From an uncultured Erythrobacter sp. (GTDB lineage Bacteria > Pseudomonadota > Alphaproteobacteria > Sphingomonadales > Sphingomonadaceae), in NCBI GenBank assembly GCA_947499505.1, contig CANMOQ010000003.1:248001-312000 (forward strand): a stretch of 64,000 nt of DNA, read 5' to 3'. Made by a program: the position numbers and the translations under genes. Positions 28,167-36,844 of this stretch are shown one piece after another. Under the pieces are notes generated by a model. That model saw only the letters and a program-made list of their open reading frames with translations, was not told the origin of the DNA and ran no database searches. The number at the start of each line of letters is the position of its first letter. The stretch's first letter is position 1.

Positions 28167-29138
28167 TCAATTGCAGGTCACTCGCTGGCGATTGCGCTCA
28201 TATTGATTGGACAGGCGCCCGCTGGCGAGCGCCGGATAGGTCTCGCCAAATTCCGCCAATGCGATGCAGGCCCGGTTGGTGTCGTTGAGCGCGATCATCG
28301 CCTCTGATAGATACAGCAGGCTATCGGCCGCACGCGGAGCCTGACGGTCGGCCTGGTAATTGCGCAGGAACCACTTGGCGGCCTCTTCTGGCATATTGTC
28401 ATCGAGATAGGCCCGGCCAAGCAGATTGCGGCCATAGGTCACGCGCCAATGCGAGCCATATTGCTCAACAAAGCTGTTCAATTGCTGGCGCGCCTCGGGG
28501 AAATACCCTGCGTTCCAAAGGCGGAAGCCGTAGGAATATTCATCATCCGCAGGGTCTTCGGTGATCGGCTTTGTGATCGCCTGCACCGCGGCAAGGCGCT
28601 CCGCGCTTGGGCCGCTGGTCGACGCAGATGTGCTGTCACCGGCGGTCTGGCTGCCCGTGTCAGATGCGCCGTTGCTCATTGCGCTGAGATTGCTGTCGGA
28701 GGCACCAAAATCAGTGCCCGTGTCGACGGTCGGCGCAGGAATGCTAGCCGATTCAAGCGCGGTTACCCGGGCTTCAACCTGGCTGATCGAATTGCCGTTC
28801 TGCTCCGCGAGAGCGGTCAGCTGCTGCAATTGTTGCTCCATCGCATCGAGCCGCGCGAGAATATCGGTAACCGCTGTGGTCGAATTGCTGTTCGCCGGGC
28901 GAGTAGTGGTCTCACCGGGTGCAATTTGCGGCTCAAAAAAGCGTCCATCGCCGCCGGGGAAGACATTGCGCTGCAGCGCGCGAATTTCTGCCTCAATCTT
29001 GCGCAGGCGCGCCTCAGAATTGTCTTGTGCCATAGACGGTACAGGCGTGGTTGCGACGACCGCCGCAGCCAATCCAGCGGCGAGCAGTCGCCCTCCGGCC
29101 TTGGCGGAAAAAACACGGTTTAAAATGAGTGCGCGCAT
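28167..29138 (-). CDS. cpoB: Tol-Pal associated coordinator CpoB (YbgF-like)
   Basis: Periplasmic protein linking Tol-Pal envelope constriction with peptidoglycan synthesis. The 323-residue product has a signal peptide (LLAAGLAAAVVATTPVPSMAQ). An N-terminal coiled coil follows (LRKIEAEIRALQRNV; ILARLDAMEQQLQQL), then a Ser/Thr/Asp-rich linker and C-terminal TPRs (YSYGFRLWNAGYFPEARQQL, GRAYLDDNMPEEAAKWF). The start at 29138 is chosen for the signal peptide and an upstream GAGGGAG. The tol-pal genes are not in the window; pairing with tilS downstream is common in this order. Confidence 0.86.
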   Translation of the reverse strand: MRALILNRVFSAKAGGRLLAAGLAAAVVATTPVPSMAQDNSEARLRKIEAEIRALQRNVFPGGDGRFFEPQIAPGETTTRPANSNSTTAVTDILARLDAMEQQLQQLTALAEQNGNSISQVEARVTALESASIPAPTVDTGTDFGASDSNLSAMSNGASDTGSQTAGDSTSASTSGPSAERLAAVQAITKPITEDPADDEYSYGFRLWNAGYFPEARQQLNSFVEQYGSHWRVTYGRNLLGRAYLDDNMPEEAAKWFLRNYQADRQAPRAADSLLYLSEAMIALNDTNRACIALAEFGETYPALASGRLSNQYERNRQRVTCN

Positions 29139-29428
29139 CTTTGATTGGCTCCCTCTGTGCAATTGCGGCGCTTTACCAAGCGATTTTGACCCCGCGCCAT
29201 GGCAAAAAGCCTCCGATCCTGAGGCATTTGCAGCACGGCGCATGCGTCTTATGGTGCAAAGCGCATGAATATAGCCCGAATCTGTGCCGAGGTCATGACG
29301 TCAAGTCGAGGGCCATAGGGGCGAAAATCCGTGGGTAAGATGCCCTGACGCGGCAAATGGCAGCATGCGCGGCGCATTTCCCGCCAAATGCCCTCGCGTG
29401 ATTTCAGCTGAGCAAGGCCAAATCCACC

Positions 29429-30271
29429 TTACGTATCTGGGGTCGCGTCTTGGTTTGCCTGCTGCGCGCGGGCGAGCAAGGCATCGGCGGAGATCGCGAC
29501 ATCGCGCATGATGAAATCATCCTCTGCCAATTTGGGCACGGGCTTGCCATCAATCGTAATCGCAAAGGCATCAGGCCGCCCCGTCCATATTTGGGGCCCT
29601 TGCGCGTCGGAAGGGATTTCAAAGCGCTCACCGCTGGCCATCTGCTTTTGCAGCAGCTGGTTATCATTGGCGTCATAGAATTTGACCCAGACGCCCTCTT
29701 CCAAGGCGGTGAAGACAACCTGCCCATCGCTGCTCGCTGTGCCCGGCGCATTCGCGCCCGTCGCCCCGGCTCCCGCGTTGTCACCGCCATCAGCCAAAAC
29801 GGGCTCATCGCCCACCAGTGGCGCTGGGCCAGCGCCAGAACCATAGTAAGACGAATAGAACGTTGCCATGCCGGCAATCAGCAGGACCGCAGCAAAAGCT
29901 CCCGCCCATGCGAGACTGGAAGACGGCAATTTGGCAGCGTCACCCGGTTCCATACCAAGCGGGACCATTTCGCGCCCAGCCTCTGCCGTGCTCAGTTCCG
30001 CGCGGACTTGGTTGGCAATCTCCGCCTCGTCCAGCCCCATCATCCGCGCATAAGTGCGCGAGAATCCGATTGCATAGGTTCGCGCGGGCAGAGCAGAAAA
30101 ATCTCCCGTTTCAATCACTTCCAAGTGGCGTTCTGGAATCCGCGTCTCGGCGGTAACTTGCTCTAGTGACAGGCCGCGCTCTTTGCGCGCACGGCGCAAT
30201 TGTGCGCCCACGCTCTCGAGGGGCAGTTCTTCAACCGCTGTTTCTTGTTCGTTGTCCATGACCCGAACCAT
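29429..30271 (-). CDS. RodZ-like protein: HTH, one TM segment, DUF4115
   Basis: A 280-residue bitopic membrane protein. The cytoplasmic N-terminus has a Cro-like HTH (LRRARKERGLSLEQVTAET, PERHLEVIETGDFSAL), which in RodZ contacts MreB. A single TM follows (LAWAGAFAAVLLIAGMATF), then an acidic linker and a C-terminal DUF4115 beta domain (QVVFTALEEGVWVKFYDAN). This is the RodZ layout, so a role in rod shape is likely but inferred. Start 30271 is preferred because AAAAGG precedes it; 30259 is an alternative. It is downstream of ptsP on the same strand. Confidence 0.8.
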   Translation of the reverse strand: MVRVMDNEQETAVEELPLESVGAQLRRARKERGLSLEQVTAETRIPERHLEVIETGDFSALPARTYAIGFSRTYARMMGLDEAEIANQVRAELSTAEAGREMVPLGMEPGDAAKLPSSSLAWAGAFAAVLLIAGMATFYSSYYGSGAGPAPLVGDEPVLADGGDNAGAGATGANAPGTASSDGQVVFTALEEGVWVKFYDANDNQLLQKQMASGERFEIPSDAQGPQIWTGRPDAFAITIDGKPVPKLAEDDFIMRDVAISADALLARAQQANQDATPDT

Positions 30272-30435
30272 ACGACCTTTTGTTTGCGGGCCTTTGAACA
30301 GACCCCTATTTTTCCCGAAGGTGCTTTGCTGCAAACAATCGGTTGCAGCCTGCGCTGTCAAGCATTCTTGCGGTTCGTCGCAGCCCCATTCCGACAGAAC
30401 GGCGCTGGCACGCGTTCAGTTAACGCATGAATGCG

Positions 30436-32709
30436 TTAATCGGTTTCAATATCGCGATCAGCCGCCCAACGGCTCAACTCGTCGCGCAGATTGACGCTTG
30501 GGTCTGCCAGCCAATCATTCATTCTCTGCGTGATCTCTTTCAGATCAACCTTGCGCACCAATTCCTTGATCGGACCAACCGCCGCAGGCGTGATCGACAA
30601 CCGCCGGAAACCAATACCGAGCAGCGCCAATGCCTCTAGCCGGCGGCCGCCCATTTCGCCGCACACTCCAAGGGCCACGTCCATGCCCACGGTCGATTGC
30701 GTAACGCGCCGAAGGAACCGCATGATCGATGGGCTGAGCCAGTCATAACGTTCGGCGAGCAAGGGGTTTGCGCGGTCAGCGGCAAACAGGAACTGGGTTA
30801 GATCATTGGTGCCGACTGATAGGAAGCTCAGCTTCGGGCAGAGAATGTCTAGCACTTCGGCCAGCGCGGGCACCTCAAGCATGGCACCATAATAGATCGC
30901 ATCCGGGATCAGCTTCTTCTTGGTGCGCATGAATGCGAGCTGCTCTTCGAACACAGCCTTAGCCGCATCAAATTCCCACGGCTCCGATACCATTGGGAAC
31001 ATCACATAGAGCGGGCGGCCCGCAGAGGCCTCAAGCAAAGACCGCGCTTGAACCTTCAGCAGGCCCCCGCGCTCCAGAGCCAGACGCAAGGCACGCCAAC
31101 CCATCGCCGGGTTTTCATCATCATTCGCCTGGTTCGAGGCGAGATAGGGCACCGCTTTATCGCCGCCGATATCAACCGTGCGGAAGATCACCGGCTTATC
31201 GCCAGCCGCCTCCAGCACGTCGCGGTAAAGCTTCGTCTGACGCTCTCGCTGAGGCAGAGTGGCAGAGACGAGGAACTGAAATTCGGTCCGGAACAGGCCA
31301 ACACCGTCCGCGCCAGTCATGGCGAGCGAGCTCATGTCATCGCGCAGCCCAGCATTCATCATCACTTCGATGCGGGTGCCGCAGCGCGTGAAAGGCTCCA
31401 CATCGCGCAGCTCCGCATAGGCGGCCTGCTTCTCGCGGGATTTGGAAAAGCGCGCGCCGAACGCCTCGGCCATTTGGGCGCTGGGCCGCACGGTCGCGCT
31501 TGCCTGATCCGCGTCGAGCAATATCTCATCGCCTTCACGGATGATGCCGCGCAGACCAGCCGCACGGCCGAGCACTGGCACGCCCATCGCCCGCGCCACG
31601 ATCACGACGTGCGCCGTAAGCGAACCCTCTTCCAGGATCACGCCTTTAAGGCGGCGGCGGTCATATTCGAGCAATTCGGCAGGACCCAGATTGCGGGCGA
31701 TCAAAATGGTATCGCGGCGCAGGCCTTGGCTCGCCGCTGTGCCAAGCTGGCCAGAGACAATTCGCAGTAGCCGGTTGGAGAGATCCTCCAGATCGTGCAT
31801 GCGGTCCGCCAGCAGCGCGTCATCAATCTCGCGCATGCGCATTCGGGTGCGCTGCTGAACCCGCTCAATCGCGGCCTCTGCGGTCAGTCCGCTATCGATT
31901 GCCTCGTTGATGCGGCGCGACCAGCCCTCATCATAAGCGAACATTTTATAGGTCTCGAGCACTTCCTCGTGCTCTCCGCCGACGCCGAATTCCGCCTGGC
32001 TGGCGAGGTGATCAATCTGCTCTCGCATTTTGTCGAACGCGCGGTAGACCCGCGCCCGCTCGGCCTCAATATCATCGGCCATAACCTGTTCGATCTGGAC
32101 GCGTGGCTGGTGATAAACCGCCAGCCCGGTGGCTAGCCCTTTGACCAAAGCCAGACCGTTCAAGGTCTGCGTACCGGTTAAGCCCTCGGCGAGTCCGCGC
32201 GCTTCCTCCTCATCGACCAATTCAGCATTGGCGATCAGTTCAGACAGCACCATCGCCGTGGTCTGCAGAGCCTCGATTTCGACATCTTCATAGCGGCGCG
32301 GCTCGACATGCTGGACGCAAAGCACGCCCACGGCCCGCTCCCGGTAGACAATCGGCACGCCAGCGAAGGAATGGAATTTCTCTTCACCTGTTTCCGGGCG
32401 GTAGAGAAAGTCAGGATGCGCCTTTGCCTCGGCCAGGTTGAGCGTCTCAACCTTGTCAGCGATGGTCCCGGTCAGCCCCTCGCCAATGGCCATGCGCGTT
32501 ACATGCACCGCTTCTTTGTTCAGACCCTTTGTCGCGAACAATTCCAGCATGCTCTCGCGCAGGAGATAGATCGAGCACACTTCGCTGCTGAGGCTGTCGC
32601 CGATGATATCGACGACGGAATCGAGCTTTCCCTGCGCGTGCATACGCGAGGCCATCACCTCATGCAGGCGGGTGAGAATTTGACGAGCAGAGGCGGCGGC
32701 GGTCATCAC
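30436..32709 (-). CDS. ptsP: Phosphoenolpyruvate-protein phosphotransferase PtsP (enzyme I-Ntr)
   Basis: First kinase of the nitrogen-type PTS, passing phosphate from PEP to NPr and then EIIA-Ntr. The 757-residue protein has an N-terminal GAF domain (about 15-165), a PEP-utiliser N domain (LVKGLATGLAVYHQPRV), the phospho-His swivel domain (GSLTAHVVIVARAMGVPVLG) and the TIM barrel (ADGVGLFRTEFQFL, SVGTNDLTQFLFAADR). The partner genes are not in the window. A hairpin TAACGCAT-GA-ATGCGTTA (30421-30438) covers its stop codon but has no U-run. Confidence 0.94.
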   Translation of the reverse strand: MMTAAASARQILTRLHEVMASRMHAQGKLDSVVDIIGDSLSSEVCSIYLLRESMLELFATKGLNKEAVHVTRMAIGEGLTGTIADKVETLNLAEAKAHPDFLYRPETGEEKFHSFAGVPIVYRERAVGVLCVQHVEPRRYEDVEIEALQTTAMVLSELIANAELVDEEEARGLAEGLTGTQTLNGLALVKGLATGLAVYHQPRVQIEQVMADDIEAERARVYRAFDKMREQIDHLASQAEFGVGGEHEEVLETYKMFAYDEGWSRRINEAIDSGLTAEAAIERVQQRTRMRMREIDDALLADRMHDLEDLSNRLLRIVSGQLGTAASQGLRRDTILIARNLGPAELLEYDRRRLKGVILEEGSLTAHVVIVARAMGVPVLGRAAGLRGIIREGDEILLDADQASATVRPSAQMAEAFGARFSKSREKQAAYAELRDVEPFTRCGTRIEVMMNAGLRDDMSSLAMTGADGVGLFRTEFQFLVSATLPQRERQTKLYRDVLEAAGDKPVIFRTVDIGGDKAVPYLASNQANDDENPAMGWRALRLALERGGLLKVQARSLLEASAGRPLYVMFPMVSEPWEFDAAKAVFEEQLAFMRTKKKLIPDAIYYGAMLEVPALAEVLDILCPKLSFLSVGTNDLTQFLFAADRANPLLAERYDWLSPSIMRFLRRVTQSTVGMDVALGVCGEMGGRRLEALALLGIGFRRLSITPAAVGPIKELVRKVDLKEITQRMNDWLADPSVNLRDELSRWAADRDIETD

Positions 32710-32742
32710 CGCTCCTAACTAGGCAATGGCGCCTGCAAAAGC

Positions 32743-32784
32743 AAAGCCGCCACCAAGTGAAATTGCATTCGTAATGGCGGCTTT
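32743..32784 (-). terminator. Predicted terminator after the first DUF465 gene
   Basis: 10-bp perfect stem AAAGCCGCCA / TGGCGGCTTT with a 22-nt loop, 42 bp beyond the stop of the minus-strand DUF465 gene. On the minus strand it is followed by a T-rich GCTTTTGC. It lies before ptsP, so ptsP probably has its own promoter in this gap. Confidence 0.55.
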
Positions 32785-32826
32785 GATTGCGGGCGCGTAT
32801 TTACGTGCTGTGCGACCAGATCGAAG

Positions 32827-32994
32827 TTAGATGCGCTGGATCTCTTCCTTCAAACGCAATTTGCGCTTTTTTAGCGCTTGAATAGTGGCAGCATCAGGCA
32901 CGGGCCGGTTCATCTCGTCGCGCAATTGGGCCTCTAGCCCAGCGTGCTTTGTTTCAAGCGCGTTGACGTGGGATAATCCTGCAAACGATGCCAT
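32827..32994 (-). CDS. DUF465 (YdcH-like) small protein, first copy
   Basis: A 55-residue protein. It opens MASFAGLSHVNALETKHAG and ends LKKRKLRLKEEIQRI. The helical pattern and the KKRKLRLKEEI end are diagnostic of the DUF465 family, whose function is unknown. It is predicted to be a short coiled coil. It pairs with a second DUF465 gene, encoded divergently 322 bp away. Confidence 0.85.
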   Translation of the reverse strand: MASFAGLSHVNALETKHAGLEAQLRDEMNRPVPDAATIQALKKRKLRLKEEIQRI

Positions 32995-33316
32995 AAATGA
33001 TCTCCATCATGATGAGGTTCAACAAACCCCTGTTGGAGCGACTCGCCTGCGTGCGGACGAACCGCCGAGGGACATAGAACCATAAGATCGCCAGATTGCA
33101 AAGCGGTACATTAAGGCCATTGCGTGGCACGTGGCTGGCATCAGGCAAAGGCCCCCAGCGAAGCGCCATTTCCGCTTAAGTGCCATCGCATTCGTACTTA
33201 GGCGTAACGCTTAGGGCAGAAGTTTATTTGATAGGCTTATTGGTATCTTTGCGCGGATCGGCATAATGCGCACGAACAGCAATGCATAAGAACCCATAAG
33301 AGAGTGATGCACCCGC
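32995..33316. other. 322-bp spacer between divergent DUF465 genes
   Basis: No ORF with coding character seen. It should carry both promoters. I see CTTA-containing words repeated around 33176-33212 (CTTAAG, CTTAGG, CTTAGGG) and an AT-richer block at 33221-33245, but no confident sigma-70 pair. Confidence 0.5.
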
Positions 33317-33526
33317 ATGAATCAGGCTGAACTTGAAAAGCGGCTGACCTTATTGGTGTCGGAGCACCGCGATCTGGACGTCGCGATTGATGCCCTGACA
33401 GAGGCGGGTCAGAAAAGCGGCTCGGTCGATCAATTGCAGATCGCGCGGCTGAAGAAGCGCAAATTGCGGCTGAAGGATCAGATTGCGCTGATCGAAGATC
33501 GCCTGCTGCCCGACATTATTGCGTAA
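33317..33526 (+). CDS. DUF465 (YdcH-like) small protein, second copy
   Basis: A 69-residue all-helical protein. It opens MNQAELEKRLTLLVSEHRDL and contains LKKRKLRLKDQIALIEDRLL. It shares the KKRKLRLK[ED][EQ]I segment with the first copy but is longer at both ends. DUF465 genes often come in pairs beside DUF1465 in sphingomonads, as here. Function unknown. Confidence 0.87.
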   Translation: MNQAELEKRLTLLVSEHRDLDVAIDALTEAGQKSGSVDQLQIARLKKRKLRLKDQIALIEDRLLPDIIA

Positions 33527-33656
33527 GGCGCACAGCAATTCGCGGAAATCTGCGCCGCTTTGTGTCTCAGCGCGGGACGGTTTGTACTTTAACCCAGATA
33601 TTCTGGTTACCAAGCTGGCGGCACTTTCGCATCGGGCCTAACAATCTGGGCCAGAT

Positions 33657-34118
33657 ATGACCCGCACAACCAATCTCTCTCGCCCAATTATTGAGGCCCT
33701 TTATTCCGAAGCCCTAGTGCTGGCGGATGATGTCCGCGCGGTCTTCGCGCTTGGCACTAAAGAGCCGGGCATGGGCGAGAATGACGAAGTGCGCTTGGCC
33801 CTTTCGATTGAAGGGCTGAAGACGACCACGCGCATGATGCATGTGCTCGCTTGGCTGCTAAACCAGCGCGCCTATTTCTCTGGCGAGCTGACCGAGAACC
33901 AGGTTCGCCGCCACGGCGAACTGCCCGGTGACCGCGACAGTGATGCGGCGCAATTGGCCAAGCTGGAGCCGGAAACCCGCGAGCTGATCGAAGAAACTGT
34001 GAAGCTGCACGGACGGATCGCCCGGCTTGATGAGGCATGGCGCAAGGACTTCGAAGTGGCCTCGCCAGCGCGCGCGTTTCAGGACAAGATTGGCCGAGCT
34101 TTCGGGCGTTTCGGGTAG
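33657..34118 (+). CDS. DUF1465 family protein
   Basis: A 153-residue protein. Conserved segments include LSRPIIEALYSEALVLADDVR, then TRMMHVLAWLLNQRAYFSGEL, and C-terminal RIARLDEAWRKDF. The family is restricted to alphaproteobacteria, probably all-helical, and of unknown function. It follows the second DUF465 gene by 130 bp on the same strand; the second palindromic repeat begins 20 bp after its stop. Confidence 0.85.
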   Translation: MTRTTNLSRPIIEALYSEALVLADDVRAVFALGTKEPGMGENDEVRLALSIEGLKTTTRMMHVLAWLLNQRAYFSGELTENQVRRHGELPGDRDSDAAQLAKLEPETRELIEETVKLHGRIARLDEAWRKDFEVASPARAFQDKIGRAFGRFG

Positions 34119-34138
34119 AGGTTTTCTCGGCGTTCCGG

Positions 34139-34220
34139 AGCCAGCCCGCGCCCTCCACCCTTCCACCCGGATTGTCTCCCGGTAGGATCCGGGTCGAAGG
34201 GCGGACGGCGCGGGCTGGCT
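34139..34220. repeat. Interspersed palindromic repeat, copy 2
   Basis: 82-bp inverted repeat with perfect 14-base ends AGCCAGCCCGCGCC / GGCGCGGGCTGGCT and the same inner CCCTCCACCCTTCCA block as copy 1 (1070-1145). It sits between the convergent DUF1465 and glpK genes, where a hairpin could end transcription from both sides. Confidence 0.78.
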
Positions 34221-34234
34221 ATAGCATCAGAATA

Positions 34235-35704
34235 TCACGCCGCCGCTAGCGCCTTCTTCCAACGGGCCAAGCGGCCTTCACGCACATCATCCGACATTGC
34301 CGGCGTAAAGCTGTTGAGCCGGCCGCGCATCGCCTGCGCCGCTTCTGAGAGGTCGCTGTGCATCCCTGCCCCAGCCGCCGCCAGCATTGCTGCGCCCAGC
34401 GCGGTTGTCTCGACGAATTCGGGCCGCTCGACGGTGATGTTGAGCACATCGGCCAAGTCCTGCGCCATCCAGTCATTGGCGCTCATCCCGCCATCGATCC
34501 GCAAGGTGCCCCAGCCGGTGCCATCCTTAGCAAAGGCCGATGCGAGGTCATGCGTTTGATGCGCCATCGCCTCCAGCGCCGCCCTCGCCAATTCCGCCTT
34601 GCCGCTCGCAAAGCTCAGCCCAGAGATCAGCCCGCGCGCCTCCGCGCGCCAATGCGGCGCGCCTAGCCCGGCAAGCGCCGGGACAATCGTGACCCCGCCC
34701 GTATCCGAGATACTGCGCGCCAGCTCCTCTGTCTGGCTGGCAACATCCACAATACCGAGCGAATCCCTCAGCCATTGGACCAGCGAGCCAGCCACAAAGA
34801 CCGAACCCTCAATCGCATAGGTCCGCTGCCCGTCAATCTGCGTGAGCACAGTGCCGAGCAGGCGGTTTTGCGAGCGCGGGATCTGCCCGCCTTGATTGGT
34901 CAGCACAAATGCGCCGGTGCCGTAAGTCGCCTTGGTCTCGCCCGGCGAGAGGCAGGCCTGGCCAATTGTCGCGGCTTGCTGATCGCCAACCATGCCGGTG
35001 ATCGGAATTGCGCGGCCAAAGATGTCGGGCGATGTCTCAGCCAATGCGCCAGACATATCGACCACCTCGGGCAGAGCGGAATGCGGCACGCCCAGCAATT
35101 CGCACAGCCCCGCATCAAATTGCGCGCCATCCAGTTCGAGCAGCAGCGTGCGGCTCGCATTGCTGGCATCAGAGATATGGCGGCCCGCCGCCAGCTTAAA
35201 CGTCAGCCAGCTCTCAATCGTGCCAAAGGCCAAAGTGCCCTTATCCGCCCCGGCGCGCACCTCGGCCGAATTGTCCATCAGCCAGCGCATTTTCGTGCCG
35301 GAGAAATAGGGATCGAGCAGCAAGCCGGTGCGCCTTTGCACATCCGCCTCATGCCCCTCCGCGCGCAGACCGACGCAAAGTGGCTCCGTCCGGCGGTCCT
35401 GCCACACGATCGCGCGGGCCAGCGGTTCGCCAGTGTTTTTGTCCCAGGCAACCACGGTCTCGCGCTGATTGGTGATGCCGATGCAGGCGATGCGCTCTAT
35501 CCCGCCCGCTTTCTCGATCACAGCGCGCGCGCAGGCCAATGTCTTGTCCCAAATCTCCGCCGCATCATGCTCAACCCAGCCACCTTGCGGATAATGCTGC
35601 GTCAGTTCTTCCTGAGCACTGCCATGAAATGCGCCCGCCGCGTCGAACAGCATCGCGCGGGTCGAGGTGGTGCCTTCATCTAGGACAAGGATGTAATCGG
35701 ACAT
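34235..35704 (-). CDS. glpK: Glycerol kinase
   Basis: Phosphorylates glycerol to glycerol 3-phosphate. The 489-residue FGGY-family protein starts MSDYILVLDEGTTSTRAMLFD and has AIVWQDRRTEPLC, GTVLTQIDGQRTYAIEGSVF and LRIDGGMSANDWMAQDLAD. The start at 35704 places that canonical N-terminus first; the longer frame runs into the palindromic spacer. No glpF, glpD or glpR is nearby, so it is an isolated copy here. Confidence 0.95.
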   Translation of the reverse strand: MSDYILVLDEGTTSTRAMLFDAAGAFHGSAQEELTQHYPQGGWVEHDAAEIWDKTLACARAVIEKAGGIERIACIGITNQRETVVAWDKNTGEPLARAIVWQDRRTEPLCVGLRAEGHEADVQRRTGLLLDPYFSGTKMRWLMDNSAEVRAGADKGTLAFGTIESWLTFKLAAGRHISDASNASRTLLLELDGAQFDAGLCELLGVPHSALPEVVDMSGALAETSPDIFGRAIPITGMVGDQQAATIGQACLSPGETKATYGTGAFVLTNQGGQIPRSQNRLLGTVLTQIDGQRTYAIEGSVFVAGSLVQWLRDSLGIVDVASQTEELARSISDTGGVTIVPALAGLGAPHWRAEARGLISGLSFASGKAELARAALEAMAHQTHDLASAFAKDGTGWGTLRIDGGMSANDWMAQDLADVLNITVERPEFVETTALGAAMLAAAGAGMHSDLSEAAQAMRGRLNSFTPAMSDDVREGRLARWKKALAAA

Positions 35705-35754
35705 GGGCTTCTCTCGTTTGTTTTTCGTGTTCTCGGTCCCATTTATTTGCGCTC

Positions 35755-35839
35755 GCGGCAAGCCGCATTCGCGGCTGCCTCCGCGAGGGCGGCCTAACCG
35801 GCCGGCGCGCGGTCGCGCTTGCGGTCGTTCGCACGACCG
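35755..35839. repeat. Cluster of short inverted repeats upstream of glpK and the MBL gene
   Basis: Within 85 bp are several back-to-back palindromes: GCGGC-AA-GCCGC, AGCCGC-ATTC-GCGGCT, GGCC-TAACC-GGCC, GCGCG-CGGT-CGCGC and CGGTCGT-TCGC-ACGACCG. This is far more symmetry than in other spacers of the window and looks like a mosaic repetitive element. It occupies the 179-bp region between divergent glpK and the MBL gene, so it may affect both transcripts. Confidence 0.6.
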
Positions 35840-35883
35840 GGTCCACACTCGACACGGCAGGTTCCCAACCCCATATACCACCG

Positions 35884-36756
35884 ATGACCGGACTCCCTGA
35901 AAAACCCTGGCCTACGGGCACCGCAGAACAGCTCGATCCACTGATCCGCCGGGTGCTTGCGCCCAATCCATCGCCTTATACCTACACTGGCACGCAGAGT
36001 TATGTGGTTGGCGCGGGCGATGATGTGGCGGTGATCGATCCGGGGCCGAACGAACCTGCGCATATCGACGCCATTTTGGCGACCGTGGGCGAGGCGAAAA
36101 TTTCCGCGATCATGTGCACCCATACGCACCGCGATCACTCGCCTGCCGCTGCGCCCTTGGCACAGCGCACCGGTGCGCCGATTGTTGGCTGCGCGCCGCT
36201 GGTGCTGAAATCGGATCGCCCGCGCGCCGACGAGTCCTTCGATACCACCTATTCGCCAGACCGGGTTCTGGAAGATGGCGAGCAGATGACCGGCACGGGC
36301 TGGACGCTCACCGCCGTGCACACGCCGGGCCACACCTCCAACCATCTGTGCTTTGCGCTGGAAGAGAGCAAAGCGCTGTTCACCGGCGATCATGTGATGG
36401 GCTGGTCAACCAGCGTCGTCATCCCGCCCGATGGCGACATGGGCGAATATATGAAAAGCCTGGAGCGGCTGATGGGGCGCGATGACGCGGTCTATCACGC
36501 CGCCCACGGCGCCGCGATCACCAAGCCTCAGCAGTTGGTGCGAGGCATGATCGGCCACCGCCGCCAACGCGAAAACCAAATCTTGCGCCTGATGGGCGAG
36601 GCCGCCCGGCCAATCCCGGAGTTCATTCCGGCGATGTACAAAGGGCTCGATGAGCGACTGATCCCAGCAGCGGAAATGAGCGTCGAGGCGCATCTCATTG
36701 ATCTGGAAAAACGCGGGCTTGCCGCCCAGGACGCAGGCGTCTGGCGCACGATCTGA
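35884..36756 (+). CDS. MBL-fold metallohydrolase (LACTB2-like)
   Basis: A 290-residue metallo-beta-lactamase-fold hydrolase. The zinc motif THTHRDHSPAA, then HTPGHTSNHLC and FTGDHVMGW, supply the two-metal site. A C-terminal winged-helix-like tail (EFIPAMYKGLDERLIPAAEM, VEAHLIDLEKRGLA) groups it with LACTB2-type hydrolases/nucleases. The start at 35884 follows the repeat cluster. No Shine-Dalgarno is obvious. Substrate unknown. Confidence 0.86.
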   Translation: MTGLPEKPWPTGTAEQLDPLIRRVLAPNPSPYTYTGTQSYVVGAGDDVAVIDPGPNEPAHIDAILATVGEAKISAIMCTHTHRDHSPAAAPLAQRTGAPIVGCAPLVLKSDRPRADESFDTTYSPDRVLEDGEQMTGTGWTLTAVHTPGHTSNHLCFALEESKALFTGDHVMGWSTSVVIPPDGDMGEYMKSLERLMGRDDAVYHAAHGAAITKPQQLVRGMIGHRRQRENQILRLMGEAARPIPEFIPAMYKGLDERLIPAAEMSVEAHLIDLEKRGLAAQDAGVWRTI

Positions 36757-36844
36757 GCTGGGCCTAAACCACCAATTCTGCTCGATTTCGCCGCATTTCC
36801 TACCTATATGACCCAAGCAACTGAATTTCACGGGATCTGATTTT

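Noticed and set aside
30421..30438. TAACGCAT-GA-ATGCGTTA hairpin as a ptsP terminator
   Set aside because: It overlaps the ptsP stop and lacks a U-run; noted only in the ptsP entry.
34775..35683. Plus-strand 302-residue ORF opposite glpK
   Set aside because: The antisense strand encodes glycerol kinase with all signature motifs.
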